From NCBI GenBank assembly GCA_913775005.1, contig CAJYKY010000147.1, forward strand, positions 1 to 5,196: DNA of 5,196 nt, given 5' to 3'. The translations under genes and the position numbers were made by a program. The notes below the pieces were generated by a model, which was not told the origin of the DNA, did no database searches, and saw only the letters and a program-made list of their open reading frames with translations. This DNA comes from an uncultured Achromobacter sp. Lineage in GTDB: Bacteria > Pseudomonadota > Gammaproteobacteria > Burkholderiales > Burkholderiaceae_B. The first letter of the stretch is position 1; every line of letters starts with the position of its first letter. Positions 1 through 5,196 of this stretch are shown here, in pieces.

Positions 1-38
1 TCCCACTAGGGAAGGCGGCGTACGTTCAGGGTGTCGCG

Positions 39-1031
39 ATGCATGTTTTGTTCGTTTTGGATCCCTTGCCGCTGCTTAAAGCGTACAAGGACAGCTCAGT
101 TGCCATGATGCGTGCCCTTGTGGCACGCGGCCATACGCTTAGCGTGGCCATGCAAGGCGACCTTTATATCGAAGAAGGGCTGGTCAAGGCCGTCACCACG
201 CCGATCGCGCTGGTTGCGGACGCTGACCTGCACGGCCACGACTGGTGGACGGAGTCTGCCGCTCAGGATCTGCCGCTGGCAGAATTTGGCGCCGTGGTCA
301 TGCGCAAAGACCCGCCTTTCGACATGGAATACGTGTATTCCACGCACCTGCTGGAATATGCCGAGGCGCAGGGCGCCCGCGTCTTCAATAGCGGCGCGGC
401 GATCCGCAATCACCCCGAAAAGCTGGCCATCACCGAAATCAGCGAGTTCACCGCACCCACGCTGGTGACCCGCAACATGGCGCGTCTCAAGGCGTTTCAC
501 GACACGCATCACGACGTCATCGTGAAGCCGCTGGACGGCATGGGCGGCACCGGCGTGTTCCGCCTGCAACCCAAAGACCCGAACCTGAACGCCATCCTGG
601 AAACGCTGACGGATAACGGCGCGCGCACCATCATGGCGCAGCGTTACATTCCCGACATCGTCAAAGGCGACAAGCGGATTCTGCTTATCGGCGGCAAGCC
701 GGTGCCGTATTCGCTGGCGCGCATTCCGCTGGCCGGTGAAACGCGCGGCAATCTGGCTGCTGGCGGACGTGGCGTGGCGCAGGAACTGTCTGCTCGCGAC
801 CGCGAAATTGCCGAAGCCGTGGCGCCCAAGCTGGCCGCTCGCGGCCTGCTGCTGGTTGGCCTGGATGTCATTGGCGACTACGTCACGGAAGTGAACGTCA
901 CCAGCCCCACCTGTTTCGTAGAGATCGCCGAACAGACCGGCTTCGATGTCGCAGGCATGTTCGTCGAGGCGCTGGAAGCCTCGGTGGCATCTACCGCCCT
1001 CGCAGCCTGTTCTCTCTGGAATCCGTCATGA
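39..1031 (+). CDS. gshB: Glutathione synthetase (ATP-grasp ligase)
   Basis: Catalyses the ATP-dependent joining of gamma-glutamylcysteine and glycine, the second step of glutathione synthesis, in the cytoplasm. The 330-residue product matches the bacterial GshB family along its length: an N-terminal LDP and KDSS block (residues 7-20), the hallmark MRKDPPFD (88-95), the ATP-grasp glycine-rich loop KPLDGMGG (163-170), the ARIP and GETRGNLAAGGRG stretch (227-245), and the EVNVTSPTC metal and ATP-binding segment (284-292). It is somewhat longer than the 316-residue E. coli enzyme, mostly through a C-terminal tail of about 11 residues. The start at 39 puts the N-terminus where the family has it and has an AGGG Shine-Dalgarno (28-31) 7 nt upstream. 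The frame stays open to the window edge, but no other start codon lies upstream. Its stop overlaps the start of the EIIA gene, so the two are probably cotranscribed. Confidence 0.97.
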   Translation: MHVLFVLDPLPLLKAYKDSSVAMMRALVARGHTLSVAMQGDLYIEEGLVKAVTTPIALVADADLHGHDWWTESAAQDLPLAEFGAVVMRKDPPFDMEYVYSTHLLEYAEAQGARVFNSGAAIRNHPEKLAITEISEFTAPTLVTRNMARLKAFHDTHHDVIVKPLDGMGGTGVFRLQPKDPNLNAILETLTDNGARTIMAQRYIPDIVKGDKRILLIGGKPVPYSLARIPLAGETRGNLAAGGRGVAQELSARDREIAEAVAPKLAARGLLLVGLDVIGDYVTEVNVTSPTCFVEIAEQTGFDVAGMFVEALEASVASTALAACSLWNPS

Positions 1032-1429
1032 CCACGGGTATTGTTATCGTCGTGCACGCGCCTTTGGGCGCCGCGATGCGCGAATGCGCCAGCCACGTCA
1101 TGGGCAACCTTGACGGCATGCTGGCCATTCACGATATCCAGCCGGAAGACCGGCCGGACGATCTTGCGCCGGATGTCCTGAAAGACATCCTGATGCAGGA
1201 TCACGGCGCGGGCGTGCTGGTGCTGACGGATCTTATCGGCGCCACGCCGGCCAATATCTCCAAGCGTGCCGTTGCCGACGCGCAGGCGCAGGGCATTCAA
1301 TGCTGTGTTCTGGCGGGCCTGAATACGCCGATGTTGCTGCGAGCCCTGACTTATCGCAACTTGCCGTTGGCTGAAACGCGCGAAAAGGCCTTGGCCGGAG
1401 GGGTGCAGGGCGTCTTGCGTGTAGACTGA
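1028..1429 (+). CDS. PTS EIIA component, mannose family (ManX-like, single domain)
   Basis: A 133-residue protein of the EIIA-Man fold, a cytoplasmic phosphocarrier that accepts phosphate from HPr. The predicted phosphorylated histidine is His10 (VVHAPLG, residues 8-14), the same position as in E. coli ManX. The conserved LTDLIGATPANI block (66-77) carries Asp68, equivalent to the Asp that supports the active His. The LAGLNTPMLL strand and helix (95-104) is also typical. Length equals one EIIA domain: no EIIB is fused and none is encoded nearby. The ATG overlaps the gshB stop as ATGA (1028-1031), with a weak TGGA (1017-1020) 7 nt upstream, which suggests translational coupling. The gene precedes ptsH and ptsI, so the local PTS chain would be EI, HPr, EIIA with no permease. 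From knowledge of beta-proteobacteria I infer a regulatory role; its target cannot be read here. Confidence 0.93.
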   Translation: MTTGIVIVVHAPLGAAMRECASHVMGNLDGMLAIHDIQPEDRPDDLAPDVLKDILMQDHGAGVLVLTDLIGATPANISKRAVADAQAQGIQCCVLAGLNTPMLLRALTYRNLPLAETREKALAGGVQGVLRVD

Positions 1430-1545
1430 CGGGCGGGAATTTGCCCTATTATGTCGGCTGGCAATTCAGGCCGAAAAGTCCTTTGCGGTTTGGCTATTTG
1501 CTGCGATCAACACTGCGGCGTTAACCCGCGGTCATAATATTTCCT
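1430..1545 (+). promoter_or_regulatory. EIIA-ptsH intergenic region with a 7-bp dyad and AT-rich leader
   Basis: This 116-bp gap is much looser than the gshB-EIIA junction and could hold a ptsH promoter. A dyad runs from 1512 to 1532: arms ACTGCGG (1512-1518) and CCGCGGT (1526-1532), with loop CGTTAAC. As RNA it is a 7-bp stem including one G-U pair. It has no T-tract after it, so it is not a standard terminator. Right after it comes an AT-rich stretch (1532-1542) leading into the ptsH ATG. Two -10-like hexamers are visible, TATTAT (1447-1452) and CATAAT (1533-1538), but neither has a good -35 at normal spacing. Promoter assignment is therefore tentative; the dyad itself is directly seen. Confidence 0.35.
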
Positions 1546-1815
1546 ATGCCTACAAAAGACATCGTCATCAGCAATAAATTGGGTTTGCATGCGCGTGCCG
1601 CTGCGAAGCTGACGCAACTGGCCAGCAAGTTCTCAAGCGAGATCTTCATCTCGCGTGGCGCGCAGCGCGTGAACGCCAAGAGCATCATGGGCGTCATGAT
1701 GTTGGCGGCCGGCTTGGGCGTGACGGTCAAACTGGATGCCTCCGGCGGCGACGCCGATCAAGCCTTGTCCGAAATCGAAACCTTGTTCGACAGCAAATTC
1801 GGTGAGCAGGAATAG
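1546..1815 (+). CDS. ptsH: HPr phosphocarrier protein
   Basis: Small cytoplasmic phosphocarrier of the PTS: it takes phosphate from Enzyme I on His15 and passes it to EIIA proteins. The 89-residue product has the active-site segment GLHARAAA (13-20) with His15 and Arg17 at canonical positions. It also has the regulatory-site region NAKSIMGVMML (43-53) with Ser46, the residue modified by HPr kinase/phosphorylase in organisms that have it. Length is normal for HPr. The start is forced: an in-frame TAA at 1522-1524 lies just upstream and no other start codon lies between. There is no recognisable Shine-Dalgarno before the ATG, only AT-rich sequence. ptsI follows after a 43-bp gap containing a hairpin, so the two are probably one transcript with separate control of ptsI translation. 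Confidence 0.97.
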   Translation: MPTKDIVISNKLGLHARAAAKLTQLASKFSSEIFISRGAQRVNAKSIMGVMMLAAGLGVTVKLDASGGDADQALSEIETLFDSKFGEQE

Positions 1816-1831
1816 AACCCCCCCTGAATCT

Positions 1832-1858
1832 GCCAGCCTGAGCATCGCTGAGGCTGGC
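1832..1858 (+). promoter_or_regulatory. Hairpin enclosing the ptsI ribosome binding site
   Basis: Arms GCCAGCCT (1832-1839) and AGGCTGGC (1851-1858) pair perfectly over 8 bp. After a G-G mismatch (1840/1850), AGC (1841-1843) pairs with GCT (1847-1849) around the loop ATC. The right arm contains most of GAGG (1850-1853), the best Shine-Dalgarno for the TTG at 1859, and the stem ends at the base before that start codon. It begins 16 nt after the ptsH stop. There is no T-run on the 3' side, so it does not look like an intrinsic terminator. It is more likely a translational brake on ptsI, a transcript-stabilising stem, or both. Confidence 0.6.
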
Positions 1859-3628
1859 TTGTCTACGACCCTGAACAACGCTCACGACGGAGCTGGTCCT
1901 GCCAGCCCCGTCGTTTGTCTTTACGGCAAAGGCGTTGCGAAGGGATATGCCATCGGGCGCGCGGTCGTCATGGGCGCAGCCGCGCTGGAAGTCGCGCACT
2001 ACCGGATATCGCCCGAAGACGTGCCCGCGGAAAGCAGCCGTCTGACGGATGCCTTGGCGTCCGCGCAGCAGGAATTGCGGCTGTTGGCCGACACCTTGCC
2101 GGCCGACGCGCCGCGCGAGCTGGGTGCCATGCTGAACGTGCACAGCCTGCTGCTGGGTGACCCGTTGCTGGCCGAACAGACGCTGGCCCTGATCGCTGAA
2201 CGTCATTACAACGCCGAATGGGCGCTGACGACACAAGGGCAGCTCCTGGGCCAGCAGTTCGACGCCATGGAAGACGAGTACCTGCGCGAGCGCGGGGCGG
2301 ACGTCCGCCAGGTCATCGAACGCGTGCTGCATGTGCTGTCTGGCACGTCGGCGATTCTGCCCGACATGTCCCACATGGGCGGCGATGACGCCTTGGTGGT
2401 TGTGGCGCACGATATCTCGCCTGCGGACATGCTGCGCCTGCGCGGCGGCCGTTTCGCCGCTTTCGTCACCGACCTGGGCGGCCCCACGTCGCACACCGCC
2501 ATCGTGGCGCGCAGCATGGCTGTGCCGGCCGTGGTGGCGCTGGGTAACGTGCGCGAACTGGTGCGCGACGGCGACATGCTGATCATCGATGGGGCCGCTG
2601 GCGCCGTCGTGGTGAACCCGTCAGACCAGATTCTTCAGGAATATCGCCGCCGTCAGGCCGCCTACGCTGACGAACGCGCTGAACTGGGCCTGCTTCGTGA
2701 CGAGCCCTCGGTCACGTTGGACGGCATCGATATCGTGCTTCACGCCAATATCGAACTGCCCGAAGAGGCCGCCCTGGCGCTGGCCTCCGGCGCGCACGGC
2801 ATCGGTCTGTTCCGCAGCGAATTCCTGTTCATGGGGCGCCCCGACCTGCCTGGCGAGGAAGAGCAATACGAAGCCTATTCCTCGGTCGTGAAGGTGATGG
2901 CGGGCCGGCCCGTCACGATCCGCACGTTGGACATCGGGTCTGACAAAACGCTGGACGGCGAAGCCACTGTGGCAACCAACCCCGCTCTGGGGCAGCGTGC
3001 CATCCGCTATTGCCTGGCGCGGCCGGAAATGTTCGCCACGCAGTTGCGCGCCATTTTGCGCGCGTCGGCGCATGGCCCGGTGCGGCTGCTGATCCCGATG
3101 ATCGCGCACATGCACGAAGTCGTGGCAACCAAAGCCGCCATCGAGTCCGCCCGGCGCGAGCTGGACGCACGGGGTCAAGCCTACGCGCCGCATATGGAAG
3201 TGGGGGCGATGGTTGAAGTGCCCGCCATCGCCATCGCGATTGAACCCTTCGCGCAAGCGCTGGATTTCCTGTCCATCGGCACCAATGACTTGATCCAGTA
3301 CACGCTTGCCATCGACCGCGGCGACCACGACGTGGCCTCGCTATACGATCCGCTGCATCCCGCTGTGCTGCGCCTGGTGGCCAACACCATCAACGCGGGT
3401 GAACGCGCGGGCAAGCCCGTTGCCGTCTGCGGCGAAATGGCGGGCGATTCCCGCATGACGCGTCTGCTGCTGGGCTTGGGGCTGACCGAGTTTTCGATGC
3501 ACCCTCAGCAATTGCTGGACGTAAAACGCGAAGTGCGCCGTGCGCATTCCAACGCTTTGCGCATCAAAGTGGCAACGGCGTTGAACCGCGCCTTGCCCGT
3601 CGATCTGGATGCGCTGGATCCGGCTTGA
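1859..3628 (+). CDS. ptsI: PTS Enzyme I (phosphoenolpyruvate-protein phosphotransferase)
   Basis: Cytoplasmic first enzyme of the PTS: it autophosphorylates from phosphoenolpyruvate and transfers the phosphate to HPr. Numbered from the proposed TTG start (589 residues), the swivelling N-terminal domain opens with LYGKGVAKG (21-29) and the active-site block GGPTSHTAIVARS has His212 as the phosphorylated residue. The PEP-binding barrel shows LFRSEFLF (317-324, Arg319), RTLDIGSDK (355-363, Arg355), NPALGQRAIR (374-383), IGTNDLIQY (473-481) and CGEMAGD (524-530) with the catalytic Cys524. All key residues are present, and length is close to the usual 570-590. Start choice: no in-frame ATG occurs between ptsH and codon 1970, which would delete the first strand of the fold. 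TTG 1859 has GAGG 5 nt upstream. GTG 1802, inside ptsH, is the alternative and has no clear ribosome site. The first 18 or so residues are a poorly conserved-looking leader. Confidence 0.95.
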   Translation: MSTTLNNAHDGAGPASPVVCLYGKGVAKGYAIGRAVVMGAAALEVAHYRISPEDVPAESSRLTDALASAQQELRLLADTLPADAPRELGAMLNVHSLLLGDPLLAEQTLALIAERHYNAEWALTTQGQLLGQQFDAMEDEYLRERGADVRQVIERVLHVLSGTSAILPDMSHMGGDDALVVVAHDISPADMLRLRGGRFAAFVTDLGGPTSHTAIVARSMAVPAVVALGNVRELVRDGDMLIIDGAAGAVVVNPSDQILQEYRRRQAAYADERAELGLLRDEPSVTLDGIDIVLHANIELPEEAALALASGAHGIGLFRSEFLFMGRPDLPGEEEQYEAYSSVVKVMAGRPVTIRTLDIGSDKTLDGEATVATNPALGQRAIRYCLARPEMFATQLRAILRASAHGPVRLLIPMIAHMHEVVATKAAIESARRELDARGQAYAPHMEVGAMVEVPAIAIAIEPFAQALDFLSIGTNDLIQYTLAIDRGDHDVASLYDPLHPAVLRLVANTINAGERAGKPVAVCGEMAGDSRMTRLLLGLGLTEFSMHPQQLLDVKREVRRAHSNALRIKVATALNRALPVDLDALDPA

Positions 3629-3650
3629 TTCCGATGGGTTCCCCCGACCG

Positions 3651-3678
3651 AACGCCCCACAAGTTGGGGCGTTTTTTT
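3651..3678 (+). terminator. Rho-independent terminator after ptsI
   Basis: Arms AACGCCCCA (3651-3659) and TGGGGCGTT (3665-3673) form a perfect 9-bp GC-rich stem with loop CAAGT. A run of seven T follows (3672-3678, partly inside the stem base). It begins 22 bp after the ptsI stop and closes the gshB-EIIA-ptsHI block. The opposite strand lacks a matching T-run, so it should act mainly on + strand transcripts. Confidence 0.93.
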
Positions 3679-3684
3679 CTGCCG

Positions 3685-3749
3685 CTGAGATTCGCTACTG
3701 ATCTTCGCCTCCGGGTTTCACCGCTGGGTTTCGCCTCTAATCGTCGCCC
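3685..3749. repeat. Five degenerate 13-bp tandem units between convergent terminators
   Basis: Reading the spacer in 13-base steps gives CTGAGATTCGCTA (3685-3697), CTGATCTTCGCCT (3698-3710), CCGGGTTTCACCG (3711-3723), CTGGGTTTCGCCT (3724-3736) and CTAATCGTCGCCC (3737-3749). Units 2 and 4, 3 and 4, and 2 and 5 each agree at 10 of 13 positions; unit 1 agrees with unit 4 at 9. The TTCGCC core at unit positions 7-12 is best kept. The array fills almost the whole space between the two terminators. It is non-coding and 13 is not a multiple of three. It looks like a decayed short tandem duplication; function unknown. Confidence 0.5.
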
Positions 3750-3751
3750 AT

Positions 3752-3778
3752 AAAAAAAGCGCCGGGAGTTCCCGGCGC
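3752..3778 (-). terminator. Rho-independent terminator after amtB
   Basis: On the - strand, arms GCGCCGGGA (3778-3770) and TCCCGGCGC (3767-3759) form a 9-bp perfect inverted repeat with a very tight turn, so the closing A-T pair probably opens to a 4-nt loop. It is followed by seven T (3758-3752). It lies about 58 bp beyond the amtB stop and faces the ptsI terminator across the 13-bp repeat array. Confidence 0.93.
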
Positions 3779-3836
3779 CTGATTTCTTGCTTTGCTGAAT
3801 CCGGCCCACCGTTCGGGCGGGCCGGTGTCACGCAGA

Positions 3837-5075
3837 TCAGCTGTGGTACGCGGATTCGCCGTGGCTCGTGACGTCCAGGCCTTCGCGTTCCTGGTCTTCC
3901 GGCACACGCATGCCGCACAGGGCATTGGCGATCTTGTAGGCCACCCACGCCACCACACCAGACCAGACGATGGTCAGCAGCACGCCTTCCAGCTGCACCC
4001 ACAGTTGGTGGGCGATCATGCCGGGTTCAGCCAGGCCGGGGCCGCCGAAGACTTGAGCGTTGAACACGCCGGTCAGCAGGGCGCCCACGATGCCGCCCAC
4101 GCCGTGGATGCCGAACACGTCCAGCGCATCGTCAGCACGCAGCAGGCGCTTCAGGCCATTCACGCCCCAGACGCATACCACGCCGGCAACCACGCCGATG
4201 ATCAGCGCGCCCACCGGGCCGACCAGACCGGCGGCGGGCGTGATGCCCACCAGGCCAGCGATGGCGCCAGAGGCTGCGCCCAGCATCGAGGGCTTGCCCT
4301 TGATGGCCCATTCCGTGAACAACCAGGCCAGCACAGCGCCTGCGGTCGCAATCATCGTGTTGAAGAAGGCCAGGGTGGCGTTTTCATTGGCGGCCAATGC
4401 CGAACCCGCGTTGAAACCGAACCAGCCCACCCACAGCAGCGCTGCACCGATAAACGTCATCGGCAGGTTGTGCGGCTGCATCGCTTCACGGCCGTAGCCA
4501 ACGCGCTTGCCCACCACATACGCACCCACCAGGCCAGCCACACCGGCGTTGATGTGCACCACGGTGCCGCCGGCAAAGTCCAGCGCGCCCTTGGCGTTCA
4601 GCAGGCCCGGCGCCGTTTCGGACGCAAACCACACCATGTGAGCGATGGGAATGTAGGCGAACGTGAACCAGATCACCGTGAATACCAGCACCCCCGAGAA
4701 GCGGGCGCGCTCGGCAAAGCTGCCCACGATCAGCGCGCAGGTGATGCCGGCGAACGTGGCCTGGAACGAGGCGAACAGCAGCTCGGTCAGGGTGTTCGAC
4801 ATGGCGTACTTGCCGTCAGACGGGGTGAACATGCCAGAGAAGAATGCGCGCGACAGGCCGCCAAAGAAGGCGTTGCCTTCGGTGAAGGCAAGCGAATAGC
4901 CGTAGATGAACCAAAGCACCAGGCCCAGCGCGAACGTGCACAACACTTGCAGCAACACCGACAGCACGTTCTTGCTGCGTACCAGGCCGCCATAGAACAA
5001 CGCCAGACCGGGTACGGCCATCATCAATACAAGCAGGGTAGAGACGAGCAACCAGGAGATATCTGCTTTATCCAT
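3837..5075 (-). CDS. amtB: Ammonium transporter AmtB
   Basis: Inner-membrane ammonium channel of the Amt/Rh family, working as a trimer and closed by PII protein. The 412-residue product aligns closely with E. coli AmtB from its mature N-terminus on. About eleven membrane segments are visible, from residues 8-29 to roughly 357-384. Pore residues are all present: Phe108 and Phe221 of the gate, Trp149 and Ser225 of the outer site, Asp166, and the twin histidines His174 (VVHINAG) and His324 (GIHGVGG). The cytoplasmic tail RVPEDQEREGLDV (390-402) with SHGESAY is the conserved PII-docking region. Unlike E. coli AmtB there is no cleaved signal peptide: the protein begins at the DKAD that lies just inside the mature E. 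coli sequence. The start has GGAG (5086-5083) 7 nt upstream, and an in-frame stop at 5105-5103 rules out a longer product. It follows glnK by 31 bp, and a terminator lies downstream. Confidence 0.97.
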   Translation of the reverse strand: MDKADISWLLVSTLLVLMMAVPGLALFYGGLVRSKNVLSVLLQVLCTFALGLVLWFIYGYSLAFTEGNAFFGGLSRAFFSGMFTPSDGKYAMSNTLTELLFASFQATFAGITCALIVGSFAERARFSGVLVFTVIWFTFAYIPIAHMVWFASETAPGLLNAKGALDFAGGTVVHINAGVAGLVGAYVVGKRVGYGREAMQPHNLPMTFIGAALLWVGWFGFNAGSALAANENATLAFFNTMIATAGAVLAWLFTEWAIKGKPSMLGAASGAIAGLVGITPAAGLVGPVGALIIGVVAGVVCVWGVNGLKRLLRADDALDVFGIHGVGGIVGALLTGVFNAQVFGGPGLAEPGMIAHQLWVQLEGVLLTIVWSGVVAWVAYKIANALCGMRVPEDQEREGLDVTSHGESAYHS

Positions 5076-5106
5076 TTTCAGGCTCCAATGAGTCTTCTTT
5101 ATTTAT

Positions 5107-5196
5107 TTACAGCGCAGCTTCGCCAGCTTCACCCGTGCGAATACGGATCACTTGTTCCAGCGGGGCGGCGAAGATCTTGCCGTCGCCGATCTTGCC
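5107..5196 (-). CDS. glnK: PII signal transduction protein, C-terminal part only (GlnK type)
   Basis: Only the last 29 codons and the TAA stop (5109-5107) are in the window; the gene continues past the right edge. The visible segment starts with GKIGDGKIF, the conserved nucleotide-binding loop of PII proteins with its lysine (Lys90 region). It continues to VIRIRTGE, whose two arginines contact bound nucleotide, and ends in EAAL. PII proteins sense ATP/ADP and 2-oxoglutarate and are uridylylated on Tyr51, which is outside the window. Placement directly before amtB on the same strand favours GlnK over GlnB, since glnK-amtB pairing is nearly universal. GlnK inserts its T-loop into AmtB to block it. 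The promoter, which would show NtrC or sigma-54 control, is not visible. Confidence 0.9.
   Translation of the reverse strand, partial: GKIGDGKIFAAPLEQVIRIRTGEAGEAAL

Noticed and set aside
1..38. End of an upstream gene before gshB
   Set aside because: A TAG occurs at 7-9 in one frame, but two codons give no protein signal. A gshA or other neighbour is plausible from context only.
1471..1488. Hairpin CCGAAAAG / CTTTGCGG after the EIIA gene as a terminator
   Set aside because: The stem has an internal mismatch and a 2-nt turn, is weak, and lacks a following T-tract.
1818..1824. Seven-C tract between ptsH and ptsI as a phase-variable switch
   Set aside because: Longer C-tracts do switch genes in Bordetella, but seven is short. 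The tract follows the ptsH stop and precedes the proposed ptsI start, so slippage would not change either reading frame.
1736..1858. ptsI starting at ATG 1736 inside ptsH
   Set aside because: This would overlap ptsH by 80 bp and add about 40 residues unlike any Enzyme I N-terminus; the TTG at 1859 with GAGG fits better.
1727..2494. Long open frame on the - strand opposite ptsH/ptsI (255 codons)
   Set aside because: It lies antisense to well-supported PTS genes, has a composition typical of high-GC frame shadows (rich in Arg, Gln, His) and no recognisable domain.
2621..3328. Long open frame on the - strand opposite ptsI (235 codons)
   Set aside because: Shadow of the conserved ptsI C-terminal domain; no motif or ribosome site supports it.
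4060..4497. Open frame on the + strand opposite amtB (145 codons)
   Set aside because: Low-complexity Thr/Pro/Ala product mirroring hydrophobic AmtB codons; no independent coding evidence.

Overview
The window is chromosomal core sequence from a high-GC Gram-negative bacterium. Gene order and protein character point to the beta-proteobacterial order Burkholderiales, most likely an Achromobacter/Bordetella-type Alcaligenaceae. That placement is an inference from the linkage of glutathione synthetase with an incomplete, regulatory-type PTS and from overall codon and GC character; it was not tested by database search.

Layout. On the + strand lie gshB (glutathione synthetase, 39-1031), a one-domain mannose-family PTS EIIA (1028-1429, overlapping gshB by 4 bp), a 116-bp non-coding gap, ptsH (HPr, 1546-1815), a 43-bp gap holding a strong hairpin, and ptsI (Enzyme I, proposed TTG start at 1859, stop at 3628). 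A rho-independent terminator (3651-3678) closes this block. The - strand carries the convergent nitrogen pair: the last 29 codons of a PII protein gene (glnK type, 5107-5196, cut by the window edge) followed by amtB (5075-3837), with its own terminator at 3778-3752. Between the two terminators is a 65-bp run of five degenerate 13-bp tandem units.

How the genes work together. Enzyme I takes phosphate from phosphoenolpyruvate and passes it to HPr His15, which can pass it to His10 of the EIIA. No sugar permease (EIIB, EIIC or EIID) is present, so the chain looks regulatory rather than a sugar importer, as is usual in this group. HPr also keeps the Ser46 region used by HPr kinase. PII and AmtB form the standard ammonium-sensing and ammonium-uptake module: PII binds the conserved AmtB cytoplasmic tail and shuts the channel when nitrogen is plentiful. 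Both sets of genes link carbon or nitrogen status to metabolism, but nothing in the sequence shows direct regulation between them.

The main points beyond routine annotation are the ptsI start region (TTG start whose Shine-Dalgarno sits inside an 8-bp stem), a ptsH start with no Shine-Dalgarno just after a dyad, and the 13-bp tandem array between the convergent terminators. I see no mobile element, CRISPR array, RNA gene or novel multi-gene system.
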